Source of the DNA: an uncultured Desulfobacter sp.
GTDB taxonomy: Bacteria > Desulfobacterota > Desulfobacteria > Desulfobacterales > Desulfobacteraceae
NCBI RefSeq assembly: GCF_963664415.1
Contig: NZ_OY761442.1
Coordinates: 62,001-126,000 of the forward strand
Length of the DNA: 64,000 nucleotides
Reading direction: 5' to 3'
Below, piece after piece: positions 45,484 to 53,837 of the stretch. Each line of letters starts with the position of its first letter. Within the stretch, counting starts at the first letter, position 1. A program made the position numbers and the translations under genes. A model generated the notes under the pieces. The model was not told where the DNA came from, ran no database searches, and saw only the letters and a list, made by a program, of their open reading frames with translations.

Positions 45484-46101
45484 TTAATCAAGATAATCCA
45501 CATGTTTAATGATTTCCGCCACAACTTCATCTTTCTTTTCATTAAACTTTTTCTTGTTTTGTTCAAAAAGATTGTTTCCTTTTGTATCAATGGAAACAAT
45601 TAACGGGCCAAATTGTTTAACACGCATCACCCACATGGCTTCGGGCATGCCTAAATCCAGCCATTCAACGGATTCCACCTCTTCCACCCGGCTTGCGGCC
45701 AGAACGGCACATCCGCCCGGAAATACGGTATGAATCGCTTTAGAGGCCACGCAGCCTTCAGCAGTTTTGGGTCCCATGCCGCCTTTGCCCACAACCAGTT
45801 TAACACCAGTGGCTTCCAAAAATTCCTTTTGAAGTTTTTCCATGCGCATACTGGTGGTCGGTCCGATGGAGATCACATCGTATTTGCCGGGTTGATCTTT
45901 TCTTTCCTGCATAATAGGGCCTGCATGAAAGATGGCTTTGCCTGCCAGGTTAACCGGCAGGTCTTTGCCTTGGTGGATATGGCGGTGATGCACATCATCC
46001 CGGCTGGTGATCAGATAACCGTCCAAGAATATAACATCACCAATGGTGATGTCTTCAAGATCTTCGTCTTTAATCGGTGTTGTCAGTGTTTTTGTGCTCA
46101 T
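45484..46101 (-). CDS. ttdB: Class I fumarase / L(+)-tartrate dehydratase, beta subunit
   Basis: A 205-residue subunit with the conserved blocks GKAIFHAGPI, IGPTTSMRM, VVGKGGMG and FGPLIVSIDTKGNNL. These match E. coli TtdB and the C-terminal domain of class I fumarases. With the alpha subunit it forms an oxygen-sensitive [4Fe-4S] hydro-lyase. In a sulfate reducer the two-subunit form most likely hydrates fumarate in the citric acid cycle; L-tartrate dehydration cannot be excluded from sequence. The start overlaps the alpha stop by four bases. Confidence 0.93.
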   Translation of the reverse strand: MSTKTLTTPIKDEDLEDITIGDVIFLDGYLITSRDDVHHRHIHQGKDLPVNLAGKAIFHAGPIMQERKDQPGKYDVISIGPTTSMRMEKLQKEFLEATGVKLVVGKGGMGPKTAEGCVASKAIHTVFPGGCAVLAASRVEEVESVEWLDLGMPEAMWVMRVKQFGPLIVSIDTKGNNLFEQNKKKFNEKKDEVVAEIIKHVDYLD

Positions 46102-46997
46102 AGTGTAACTCCTTTATGTGAGATAACTTCATATTCCAGGCTTGAATCAAATTTGATCAACGCTCTTCTGTGCGCCCAGCATCCGGTTGACAGACCAACG
46201 GCGATGGTCGCAGGATGGCGTCCCGCCTGTTCAATGTTAACACCCATAACTGAATTTTTACCTGTAAGTCCGCCAGGACCGATTTGTATATCATTAAGTC
46301 CCTTCTCAATCATCTTCTCCAGCTCTGCGCCCCGGGCGTTGGGGTTTTGTGTGCCGATCGGCCGAAGCAGGGCTTTTTTGGAAAGTTTAGCGGCCACTTC
46401 TACCGAGCCTGCAATGCCGATTCCAACCAAAAGCGGGGGACAGGCGTTGATGCCGTATGAGGTGATCTGATCAAATATAAACTTAACCGCCCCATCATAC
46501 CCTTCAAGGGGCATCAGGACCTTGGCCGTGCCGGGAAGACTGCAACCGCCGCCTGCCATGTACATATAGATTTTTACCTCGTCATTGTTGGGAACAACTT
46601 CCCAGTCAATCCATGGGATTCTTGTGCCGACATTGTTGCCGGTATTTTTTTCATCAAAAATCTCCACGCAGTTATGACGCAATGGTGATTCTATGGTGGC
46701 TTTTTTTACCGCTTCAACCAGGCAGCTTTCAATCTCGTCAATCATGGGAAATTTGGAACCGACCTGTACAAAGTACTGGATAACACCCGTGTCCTGACAC
46801 GCCGGTCTGTCAAGCTTGTGGGCCATGTCTAAGTCATCGAACATGGCACCATAGATCAGTTTTGCCATGGGGGTATCTTCCTGTTCCCTGAGCTCTTCAA
46901 GTTTGGCAATAACATCATCAGGAAGATGTTTGCCTGCATAGCCGGTGAACTTGGCCATAACATCAATAAAATGTTCGCGTTGTGTGTTTAGGTCCAT
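46098..46997 (-). CDS. ttdA: Class I fumarase / L(+)-tartrate dehydratase, alpha subunit
   Basis: A 299-residue subunit holding the iron-sulfur cluster cysteines in RPACQDTG, AGGGCSLPG and STGCWAHRR, in the order of E. coli TtdA. It catalyses the reversible addition of water to fumarate, or dehydration of L-tartrate, with the beta subunit. AAAGGAGAAC precedes the start. The two-gene operon is headed by a long non-coding region with two hairpins. Confidence 0.93.
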   Translation of the reverse strand: MDLNTQREHFIDVMAKFTGYAGKHLPDDVIAKLEELREQEDTPMAKLIYGAMFDDLDMAHKLDRPACQDTGVIQYFVQVGSKFPMIDEIESCLVEAVKKATIESPLRHNCVEIFDEKNTGNNVGTRIPWIDWEVVPNNDEVKIYMYMAGGGCSLPGTAKVLMPLEGYDGAVKFIFDQITSYGINACPPLLVGIGIAGSVEVAAKLSKKALLRPIGTQNPNARGAELEKMIEKGLNDIQIGPGGLTGKNSVMGVNIEQAGRHPATIAVGLSTGCWAHRRALIKFDSSLEYEVISHKGVTL

Positions 46998-47079
46998 TAA
47001 TCATGTTCTCCTTTGTAGTTAAGGGATTGGAACTAAAGTAAAAAAATAGAAACCATTTAAGACTTTCGTCTCATCCAAA

Positions 47080-47133
47080 AAAAAACCACAAAGATCCGGC
47101 GTTCATTATACGCCCTAACCTTCGTGGTTTTTT
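47080..47133. terminator. Bidirectional hairpin A (CCACAAAG/CTTCGTGG type)
   Basis: AAAAAACCACAAAG pairs with CTTCGTGGTTTTTT with one mismatch, and GGCG/CGCC pairs inside. T-runs border both sides, so it can stop transcription from either direction. Confidence 0.7.
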
Positions 47134-47216
47134 AACCTGTCCGTTACAATGGTCTCATGTCGGCCAGTGTTTCCTTTCCTGACCCATTAAGACCTCATAA
47201 CGGTTGTGTTACTGCT

Positions 47217-47288
47217 ATATCAAAAAAAAACCACAAAGATTTGGCGGAAAATTTTTTCCCGCCCGCACCTTCGTGGTCTTTTTGATAT
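47217..47288. terminator. Bidirectional hairpin B, a sibling of hairpin A
   Basis: ATATCAAAAA...CCACAAAG pairs with CTTCGTGGTC...TTTTTGATAT, with an inner GGCGG/CCGCC stem. Same plan as hairpin A, with ACCTTCGTGGT in common. Confidence 0.7.
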
Positions 47289-47658
47289 CATTATCCCAGA
47301 AAAACGGGGTCTATGGAAGCTGAACTAAATTAGAACGGTTTCTCTGGTTTTAACTTTATGTGTCGCTCTTGCCTTCTGGCAAAAAATAGCCTTGCTTTAC
47401 CTTTCATAAATACAATCAGAATGTCTAAACGCCCGAATGCATATCAAATCTATTAATGTCTTGAAGCTGCCTGCCTGGCAGTCTTTTTGGTAAAAATATT
47501 CAATTTTTTATAAAAAAAATAATAAATTTTTAAAAAGTGTACTACATTAGGTCTCGTCTTGATGTCAAGTATTAAAAAGTAACTTTTGAAGATTAGAACC
47601 TGGTCGAAAATAAAATCCAAGGTGGAAGACCCCCGGATGTCAGATCAGCCCATGGCTG

Positions 47659-48045
47659 TTATTGCACGATTCCTTCTATCTGGAGCTTGACAGACTCTTT
47701 CCCCTGCACATTGGTTCGGATGATGATGTACCGCTTGAATGTTCTGCCGCCATAGCCCGAGGTATCCGCTTTCACATGTATGATACCCGTTTTCCCCGGG
47801 GCAACGGTTTTGGGGTAATCGGCGACTGTGCATCTGCATGAAGTACCCACCCGCAGTATGGATAATACATCGTCTCCTGGATTGCTGATGATAAAATCAT
47901 GGGAAATCTGCGTTCCGTCGGTTACGCTGCCAAATGAAAATACGGGTTCCTTTACCGCAATATCTGAACCCGCATATGACATGCCGGCTCCAGCCATCCA
48001 TAAAATACCGACCGTAAGAATAATTTTGATTGATAATTTTTTCAT
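47659..48045 (-). CDS. DUF1573-domain secreted protein
   Basis: A 128-residue protein from the ATG at 48045, which has AAGGAG upstream. A signal peptide is cleaved near SYAG/SDIAV (about 25). The DUF1573 Ig-like domain has FSFGSVTDGTQISHDFIISNPG, SCRCTVADYPKTVAPGKTG and a final strand LQIEGIVQ. Members are extracytoplasmic and of unknown role. The gene lies 30 bases downstream of the epimerase gene, probably the same transcript. Confidence 0.82.
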   Translation of the reverse strand: MKKLSIKIILTVGILWMAGAGMSYAGSDIAVKEPVFSFGSVTDGTQISHDFIISNPGDDVLSILRVGTSCRCTVADYPKTVAPGKTGIIHVKADTSGYGGRTFKRYIIIRTNVQGKESVKLQIEGIVQ

Positions 48046-48074
48046 GTGTTTCTCCTTATATGTCTCAGTGGTTT

Positions 48075-48974
48075 TCAAATTAAAAAACCGGAATTATAGT
48101 AATCCATTAATCCCTTTTCAAATGAGTACTCGGGCACAAAACCGATTTTTTCTTCTGCCAGGGACATGTCACACGCTGTATGGTTTTGATACGAGCCTTG
48201 AAAAGGATTTTCAATATATTCCGGCGACCTGTTCATGCCCAGAACAAGATTGAGCTGTTCAACGATTTTGTTAAAAGACGTTGCGGTTCCAGAGCCGCAA
48301 TTGACAATACAGCTCTCTTTTGCCTTTGAAGCAAGTATATTGGCTTTTACAACATCTTTGACATAGATGTAATCTCTTTTTTGATCTCCGAATTTAAAAA
48401 GTTTCGGGTTCCCTTTTTGCATCTGCTGGGCAAATTGATACACCATTGTGGCCCTTGTTCCCTTATGATTTTCTCTTGGTCCGAATATATTGCAATATCG
48501 AAGTCCGACAATGGTGAGATCTGAATACTCTGCTGCAAGTGCCATGGAAAAGTCATCGAGTAGTTTTTTTGCCTCGGCATAGGGTGTTTGTGGATCCGAC
48601 GGGTCACTCTCGTGGTAAGGAGCCGGGGCGTTGCCATATATTGCTGTTGATGAGGCGTAGACAATTTTTCTGCATCCATGGGCAATGACATAGTTGAATA
48701 ACTGCTTTGATGATTCAAGATTGGCTCGCATGATTTCTTTTTCGTCATTTACTCTTGTCCCGTTAATTGCCGCCTGGTGAAAAAGGACATCAATGTTTCC
48801 TATTGCGTCCCAGTCTATGCCAATAAACCCTGGATACAGGCATTTACCTTTAAATCCCGGTAAGACCTGTTCAGATTCATTTCCTGTGATAATGACCTCG
48901 TGTCCTTGCTCTTGAAGCGCTAAAGTCAAATTGGAACCTACGAATCCGGTTCCGCCGGTTACTAAACATTTCAT
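48075..48974 (-). CDS. NAD-dependent nucleotide-sugar epimerase/dehydratase
   Basis: A 299-residue extended SDR. It has the dinucleotide loop TGGTGFVGSN (about 6-15), the active-site Ser-Ser-Thr near 109 and YAEAK with catalytic Tyr and Lys (about 132-136), followed by LRYCNIFGP. The opening (VLFHQAAINGTRVND) resembles ADP-glyceromanno-heptose 6-epimerase and related enzymes. The sugar substrate is not certain. A promoter and an intrinsic terminator lie between 49196 and 49005 upstream, so expression may be attenuated. Confidence 0.88.
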   Translation of the reverse strand: MKCLVTGGTGFVGSNLTLALQEQGHEVIITGNESEQVLPGFKGKCLYPGFIGIDWDAIGNIDVLFHQAAINGTRVNDEKEIMRANLESSKQLFNYVIAHGCRKIVYASSTAIYGNAPAPYHESDPSDPQTPYAEAKKLLDDFSMALAAEYSDLTIVGLRYCNIFGPRENHKGTRATMVYQFAQQMQKGNPKLFKFGDQKRDYIYVKDVVKANILASKAKESCIVNCGSGTATSFNKIVEQLNLVLGMNRSPEYIENPFQGSYQNHTACDMSLAEEKIGFVPEYSFEKGLMDYYNSGFLI

Positions 48975-49004
48975 AATTGGAGCCTAATTGGTTTGTGGTT
49001 GAAA

Positions 49005-49161
49005 AAAGTAAAAAAGCCGGAAGCTTTTCATTCGCATTGATGAAAACCTTCTGGCTTCATGTTTGAAATTTATGATTATTTCGGGGGGATCTCTCCCCGT
49101 TGTTCCCTGCAAAAGGAAAATAATGATTTTAAATTTATAGGCCGTTTCTACGGCAATTGAC
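49005..49161 (-). ncRNA. Candidate small RNA or attenuator leader
   Basis: A promoter (TTGACT-17-TATAGA) would start a transcript near 49161. It contains hairpins GCCGT-TTCT-ACGGC (49141-49154) and CGGGG/CCCCG (49082-49099), then a strong intrinsic terminator (49014-49057) followed on the minus strand by TTTTTTACTTTTTTC. The transcript of about 155 bases ends about 30 bases before the epimerase ATG. No known riboswitch class was recognised and no convincing peptide is encoded. Confidence 0.55.
49014..49057 (-). terminator. Intrinsic terminator upstream of the epimerase gene
   Basis: AAGCCAGAAG and CTTCCGGCTT, plus inner TTTTCAT/ATGAAAA, form a long stem followed by a T-rich tract on the minus strand. 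There is no gene on that strand for it to end. Confidence 0.75.
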
Positions 49162-49167
49162 CTTATT

Positions 49168-49196
49168 TCTATAATGAAACAAAAATAGAAAGTCAA
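49168..49196 (-). promoter_or_regulatory. Sigma-70 promoter for the leader/small RNA
   Basis: On the minus strand TTGACT (49191-49196) and TATAGA (49168-49173) have a 17-base spacer. Confidence 0.65.
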
Positions 49197-49373
49197 ATAA
49201 ATTCAACGGTCCTTTTTAGCCCAAAGGCAGTCCGGCAAATCACAATCTAATTTCACGGTTCGGAAGTGTTTGACTCAGGGTAAAGATCCCACTACAGTTG
49301 TGGCAGAGAACAGTGTGTAAGATTCAATATTCCTGCATTGGTAATTGTATTGAAATGAATAAGGAACACAAAA

Positions 49374-49709
49374 ATGACAATAGAGTGGGCATATATCAGA
49401 AAAGGCTGCACGTCTTGCAAAAAAGCGCTTGCCTATTTTGAAGAACACAAGATTTCAGTGGATTTAACGGTTGATGCAAGAAAAGAAAAAATAGATGCAC
49501 AAAAAGCCTGGGATGTCATCAAGCATCAGAAACATATCTACATTGCAAAAGGTAAAAATAAAATTTTAACCTTTGTTCCGGAGGCATCGGATGCCGAAGA
49601 GATTCTAAAGCATGCATTAGGCCGGACGGGTAACCTGAGAGCCCCCACAGTGATCCGGATGGCAAACATTTTTATTGGTTTCAACGAAGACATTTATACC
49701 CGTTTGTAA
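49374..49709 (+). CDS. ArsC/Spx-like thioredoxin-fold protein
   Basis: A 111-residue protein with an N-terminal CTSCKK (CxxC) motif at about 12 and the later block GRTGNLRAPTVIRMANIFIGFNEDIY. It resembles the ArsC-family proteins of sulfate reducers, some of which carry selenocysteine at the redox site; here the motif uses Cys codons. It probably acts as a thiol oxidoreductase. An arsenate role is not supported by neighbours. TAAGGA precedes the start. Confidence 0.78.
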   Translation: MTIEWAYIRKGCTSCKKALAYFEEHKISVDLTVDARKEKIDAQKAWDVIKHQKHIYIAKGKNKILTFVPEASDAEEILKHALGRTGNLRAPTVIRMANIFIGFNEDIYTRL

Positions 49710-49749
49710 ATACATTTTACGGGACAAGTGGGCCTGGCCGGAAACCCGG

Positions 49750-51426
49750 TCAAAATTTATGATAAATTTTTTCCTGTTCATCCAGAATGTCATCCAAAAT
49801 GACTTCGGTGGTATAAGGGTTCATGATCACGCTTCTAAGCACCACCACCATAAAGTCATCTTCGGGCATCAGTTTAAGGCGGGTTCTGGAAACAAAGCTT
49901 TTGCCTGCTTCCCGCTGGATGCGCTGGATGCGGATATTAATCTCGTCAAGCTCCTGGTTTAACTGTTTACGCTTCTCTCCCCGGGCGGTTTTCATTTTCT
50001 GACGAAACGCCATGGGCACCATCCGGTAGGTCAGAATATTGAGTACGGGCGGGGTTACAAGTTCAAATTCAGGCCGCTCTTCAATTTTTTGGGCAAATGC
50101 CCGGGCTGTTTCAATACCATGATCAATCATCAGGGCATACCCTTTGGCGCCCATGATTTTTAAGGATGCATCCAGGATCAGGCAGGCGGCTTCCCTGGAG
50201 CCTTCAAGGGTTTTGATACCTAAATCCACAGAGCCTTTTCGGTTCACGTACCGGGCATGGTAGGCAATGGCATCAAGGGCAAGGGCATTTTTAAAATAAA
50301 CCATGCCCGCTCCCATGGGCATGTAAAACTGTTTGTGGCCGTCAATGGTGACCGAATCCGCCCGTTCAATGCCTGAAAGCAGGTGGGCATAGGTGTTGGA
50401 TAATAGTATCGGTCCGCCCCATGCGGCATCCACGTGGAAATGAACCTGCTCCTGTTCACAGATGTCGGCCATCTGAGGCAACGGATCAATGGTTCCTGTT
50501 TCCGTGGCCCCGGCAATGCCCACGATTGCGGCAATTTTTGTACGTCCCTGTTGCTTGAGGTCCTGAATCGTTTGTTTAAGTTTGTTTATATCAATGGTAT
50601 GATCCGGTTTAACATCCACGGCAATTATGTTTTTATTTCCAAGACCCAGAATCCCGCTTGCTTTTCTCAAAGAGTAATGTCCTCGCCGGGATACAAGGAT
50701 CACCACCCGGTCGGTTTGATGGACCTGCATGGCCTTGAACAGACCGTCTTCTTCAATACTTGAAAAATCGTCTTTGGGCGGGAACAGACGGTTTCTGGCC
50801 ACCCACATGGCTGTCATGTTGGCCGTGGTGCCACCGGATGTAAATGCACCCAAAGCCGTACGGGTATTCTGGACATGTGCCTGATAGAATTTTTCATTTT
50901 GTTTGAAAATCAGGCGGTGGATTTTAGCCAGCACCTGCCTTTCAATAACAGCCAGCACTTTGGAGGTTTCCATTTTAATGAGATTCTGGTTTAAGGCTGC
51001 GGTAATGGCTTTAAGGTGCACCATGAAAAAGGGTAGGGCAGAGGTCATATGGCCAATAAAATAGGGGGAGGCCACATTGACCGCTTTAGGGGCAACGTCT
51101 TTAATGATATCTTCAATCACCTGCCCCAGATTTTTCTGGGGATGGTCGCTGATTTCAACGTCCATGTAGTTTTTAGCAAGTTCTGTGAGACTGATCTCTT
51201 CGGTGACGCCCACATGCCGGTTAAGGAAATCGTGCAGTCCGAACAGGATCTGCTCCATGTATTTAACCAGGGTTTTTTTGCTGTTTTCATCATCGGGACG
51301 GATGAAAACCCGGTCCAGGGATCTGCGGTCTGCTATCAATTGCCCGGATGTTTTTTTGGGAATTTTATGGTCTTGGGACCATGCGCTTTGTCCAGGCAAT
51401 GAAAAAAATGAAAAAGAGGGTGCCAT
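49750..51426 (-). CDS. panP: PLP-dependent decarboxylase, PanP-type (aspartate 1-decarboxylase)
   Basis: A 558-residue group II decarboxylase. The PLP lysine is in TIDGHKQFYMPMGAG (about 364) and the cofactor-binding block is FHVDAAWGG. Its C-terminal half closely follows the PanP family known from Vibrio, which makes beta-alanine for coenzyme A (and differs from pyruvoyl PanD). Glutamate decarboxylase is the alternative. The start is placed at the ATG at 51426; a TTG at 51447 is possible. Monocistronic and convergent with the ArsC-like gene. Confidence 0.8.
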   Translation of the reverse strand: MAPSFSFFSLPGQSAWSQDHKIPKKTSGQLIADRRSLDRVFIRPDDENSKKTLVKYMEQILFGLHDFLNRHVGVTEEISLTELAKNYMDVEISDHPQKNLGQVIEDIIKDVAPKAVNVASPYFIGHMTSALPFFMVHLKAITAALNQNLIKMETSKVLAVIERQVLAKIHRLIFKQNEKFYQAHVQNTRTALGAFTSGGTTANMTAMWVARNRLFPPKDDFSSIEEDGLFKAMQVHQTDRVVILVSRRGHYSLRKASGILGLGNKNIIAVDVKPDHTIDINKLKQTIQDLKQQGRTKIAAIVGIAGATETGTIDPLPQMADICEQEQVHFHVDAAWGGPILLSNTYAHLLSGIERADSVTIDGHKQFYMPMGAGMVYFKNALALDAIAYHARYVNRKGSVDLGIKTLEGSREAACLILDASLKIMGAKGYALMIDHGIETARAFAQKIEERPEFELVTPPVLNILTYRMVPMAFRQKMKTARGEKRKQLNQELDEINIRIQRIQREAGKSFVSRTRLKLMPEDDFMVVVLRSVIMNPYTTEVILDDILDEQEKIYHKF

Positions 51427-51601
51427 TGGTGAAGGTCTTTCCTTCAATTTAAAATTAGGTTGTCCGGCCTATGCTGTTCAGCCTATGTTGTTTTAAATCG
51501 GGCCTGCCGCCTTTTTCTTTCTGCGGCTGCCATGTTTTTAATTTAACTTGAAAACCGTCTTAAAGTATGGCAGGTCTACCTTAAAATAAGGAGAAAATCA
51601 A

Positions 51602-51898
51602 ATGGAACTTAATGTTAAGGATATTTTAACTCGGGTCACCCGGTACAATCTGATCCGCAACGGCAGAATGATCTATATAGATGTGCATAAAAAAATTCAG
51701 GGAAATCTGGCAGGAGATTATATTGCCGTGCCCAACCTTGTGAACATCATTGCAGAATCCAAACATCAGGGTGCAGGCCGCACTGAGGAAGAAGCGCTTT
51801 CCGACTGTCTGAAAAAAATCAAGGGATTAAACCTTGAAAACTTGTTTCCAAAAGTTGATCAGAAAAATAATGCCCAGAAACCTGATCCGAAATCTTAA
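51602..51898 (+). CDS. Conserved hypothetical protein
   Basis: A 98-residue soluble protein (MELNVKDILTRVTRYNLIRNGRMIYIDVHKKIQGN...) with AAGGAGAAA before the ATG. It has no motif I recognise, no signal peptide and a Lys/Pro-rich tail. It lies 120 bases upstream of the hibernation-factor gene on the same strand, so a common transcript is possible. Confidence 0.65.
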   Translation: MELNVKDILTRVTRYNLIRNGRMIYIDVHKKIQGNLAGDYIAVPNLVNIIAESKHQGAGRTEEEALSDCLKKIKGLNLENLFPKVDQKNNAQKPDPKS

Positions 51899-52017
51899 AA
51901 AAGATTATTGTGCAGCAGGTTTGGAAATTTACTTGAATAATATAGCGGTCTATTCTTGAGTCACAGCAGGGATTGTGTTATTTTGGAACATCATCTCACC
52001 AATATAAAGGAGAGCCT

Positions 52018-52371
52018 ATGAACATTTCAATCACCTTCAAGAATGTCCCTTCATCTGATGCTGTAAAATCCCACATCGACAAAAAATTGAATAAATTGGA
52101 TAAAATGCTGGATTCGCCAGCCGAGGCTCAAGTCGTCCTGTCAGAGGAAAAACTGCACAGCATTGCTGAAATAAAATTGATTTGCGATAAGCTGAAAATT
52201 CATGCCAAAGGAGAGGCTGAAGAGAACAACATGTATTCAGCAATTGACAGTGTGGTCGAAAAAATTAGAATTCAGATCACCAAATTTAAGGAGAAGCAGA
52301 AACGGCATCTGGCCGGCGACAAGCAAAGCATCAAAGATGAAGTACTGATGGATCTTGTCGACAGCGAATAG
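52018..52371 (+). CDS. hpf: Ribosome-hibernation / ribosome-associated factor (HPF/RaiA family)
   Basis: A 117-residue protein of the sigma-54 modulation/S30AE family. It has N-terminal MNISITFKNVPSSDAVKSHIDKKLNKLDKM, then the strand-helix repeat ending in YSAIDSVVEKIRIQITKFKEKQK with the basic helix that sits on the 30S subunit. Short HPF type, without the long dimerisation tail. AAAGGAG precedes the ATG at 52018. It protects idle ribosomes during starvation. A strong terminator follows. Confidence 0.9.
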   Translation: MNISITFKNVPSSDAVKSHIDKKLNKLDKMLDSPAEAQVVLSEEKLHSIAEIKLICDKLKIHAKGEAEENNMYSAIDSVVEKIRIQITKFKEKQKRHLAGDKQSIKDEVLMDLVDSE

Positions 52372-52399
52372 ACGTTTAACTGACATCTAAAGTTACCGG

Positions 52400-52430
52400 A
52401 TCCCGGTCCCCAAAAAGGACCGGGATTTTT
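52400..52430 (+). terminator. Terminator of the hpf gene
   Basis: ATCCCGGTCC and GGACCGGGAT form a perfect 10-base stem followed by TTTTT. It also meets the end of the convergent arginine kinase gene. Confidence 0.9.
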
Positions 52431-53457
52431 AATTTTGCTCAGCCTGGATAATGGCCTGTACCCCCCCATGTAGATCATTGATAATGGTATTGGCACTGAT
52501 ACCTAACCTGCGGGCATTGGAAATGTCAAAAATCGCTTTTTCTACAGCCGTTTTTTCCCCCTCCGTCCCCCGGATCTGCAAGTGATGATCTTTGGTGATG
52601 GTTTCAAGAAAAGCCAAGTTTTTTTCCAGTTTTTCAAGATGGATATGCACGCTTGCCCGCATGGCTGTCCCGATATTGGTGGGGCAGGCGGTAAGAAACC
52701 CTTTTTTCCGGTCAAAGGCAAAATCAAGTGTCTCGTCCAATGCTCTGATCATCTGTATTAACCGATTAAAAACATAGGCAAGGTCTCCATTCGGACGCTG
52801 GGCTATGATCCTCAGGTGATCTTCCTCATTGACCCATACCCGGACCACTTTGTCCCGGCTTATGAATATACCGCGTCCCAAGGGGTAATCCCGGTTCATC
52901 CCTGCAGCATCCATGAACCGGTCGCCTTTGGGAAAGGCCTGTCCTTTTTTAAGCAGGCTATTGAACTGTTTTTCATTTAAATCCGAAAAGCTGGTGTACG
53001 TGCCGGATAATCTTTCAGGCAGGTTGTTTAATGCCTGCTTTACCGTCTTTTCCAAGGCCAAGCGCTGGGCTTTGGTCATGTTGCATGAAAATGGAAACCG
53101 ACATAGGTTTCGTGCCACCCGGATTCGGGATGACCGTATGAATGTCTGTGTCGGGTCCAGGTCCGGCAGGACAGCTTCCTGAATATCGGGTTTATGAGAC
53201 CAGCCCGGGTTAAGGTGGTGGTAATCCTCGATAATGGGCCGCAGTACCGGTGCAAAGCAGTCATAGCTTTCTATATCCCCGGCATAAATCCCAATTGTTG
53301 AATCCGGATTACCTATGCCGGATTTGATGGCCTGATCAAGACTGTATCCTGACGAAGTGCGGAATTTTTTAAGATCGTTATATAATTTGAGTGTCAGGTG
53401 CTGCTTTATTTTAGAGCGTGAAAAGACGTGAAAAGGCAGTCCCGGTTCAGCTTTCAT
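52429..53457 (-). CDS. Bacterial arginine (guanidino) kinase
   Basis: A 342-residue ATP:guanido phosphotransferase of the animal phosphagen-kinase type. It has an N-terminal helical domain, RSSRIRVARNL, the NEEDHLRI loop, the catalytic cysteine in LTACPTNIGTAMR (about 256), and IRGTEGE with ISNARRLGIS for nucleotide binding. It has the separate N-terminal domain of full phosphagen kinases, which the protein-arginine kinase McsB lacks. Arginine kinases have been described in the sulfate reducer Desulfotalea psychrophila. Phosphoarginine would buffer ATP. Its start overlaps the end of a small gene upstream. Confidence 0.88.
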   Translation of the reverse strand: MKAEPGLPFHVFSRSKIKQHLTLKLYNDLKKFRTSSGYSLDQAIKSGIGNPDSTIGIYAGDIESYDCFAPVLRPIIEDYHHLNPGWSHKPDIQEAVLPDLDPTQTFIRSSRIRVARNLCRFPFSCNMTKAQRLALEKTVKQALNNLPERLSGTYTSFSDLNEKQFNSLLKKGQAFPKGDRFMDAAGMNRDYPLGRGIFISRDKVVRVWVNEEDHLRIIAQRPNGDLAYVFNRLIQMIRALDETLDFAFDRKKGFLTACPTNIGTAMRASVHIHLEKLEKNLAFLETITKDHHLQIRGTEGEKTAVEKAIFDISNARRLGISANTIINDLHGGVQAIIQAEQN

Positions 53458-53635
53458 ATCGGGAGGACTGGGAAGATATCGCCCGGGCCAGACGGGTCTG
53501 GATCTGGTCTAAGAGAATACAGTCCCTGTGGCATTTGGGCAGATTTTCTCTGAATTCACAATTAACGCATGGGCTTTGGGTCAGATAACCCACCTCAAAA
53601 TCAAACAAATCTCTTTTAACTGACTGATTGTCCAT
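53447..53635 (-). CDS. Small Cys-rich protein preceding the arginine kinase
   Basis: A 62-residue protein (MDNQSVKRDLFDFEVGYLTQSPCVNCEFRENLPKCHRDCILLDQ...) with four cysteines in the pattern CxxC...CxxxC, suggesting a metal or disulfide site. Its stop lies inside the first codons of the arginine kinase gene (11-base overlap), so the two are translationally linked. Function unknown. Confidence 0.65.
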   Translation of the reverse strand: MDNQSVKRDLFDFEVGYLTQSPCVNCEFRENLPKCHRDCILLDQIQTRLARAISSQSSRYES

Positions 53636-53670
53636 TTTTTTTACATATACTACCGGTTAAAATGAAAATT

Positions 53671-53700
53671 TTTATACCATTTTATTTAGACTTGGGTCAA
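53671..53700 (-). promoter_or_regulatory. Promoter of the small Cys-rich / arginine kinase operon
   Basis: On the minus strand TTGACC and TATAAA are 18 bases apart, about 35 bases before the ATG at 53635. Confidence 0.6.
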
Positions 53701-53837
53701 CATCTGAAATGACAACTCACAGGGTAACCACATTTATATCGAAAAGGTCATCGGGATCCAAAATAATGGACATTTCGATTCCGATAGCGAAGTTAAAATA
53801 GTCGGCAAAATAATAAATGCGGCCCCCCTGTTGCAAC

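Larger units (their letters stand above)
46998..47658. other. 661-bp non-coding region upstream of ttdA
   Basis: No gene is seen. It holds two related T-run hairpins (47080-47133 and 47217-47288) and AT-rich DNA with possible promoters. The leader is unusually long for a metabolic operon. Confidence 0.6.
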
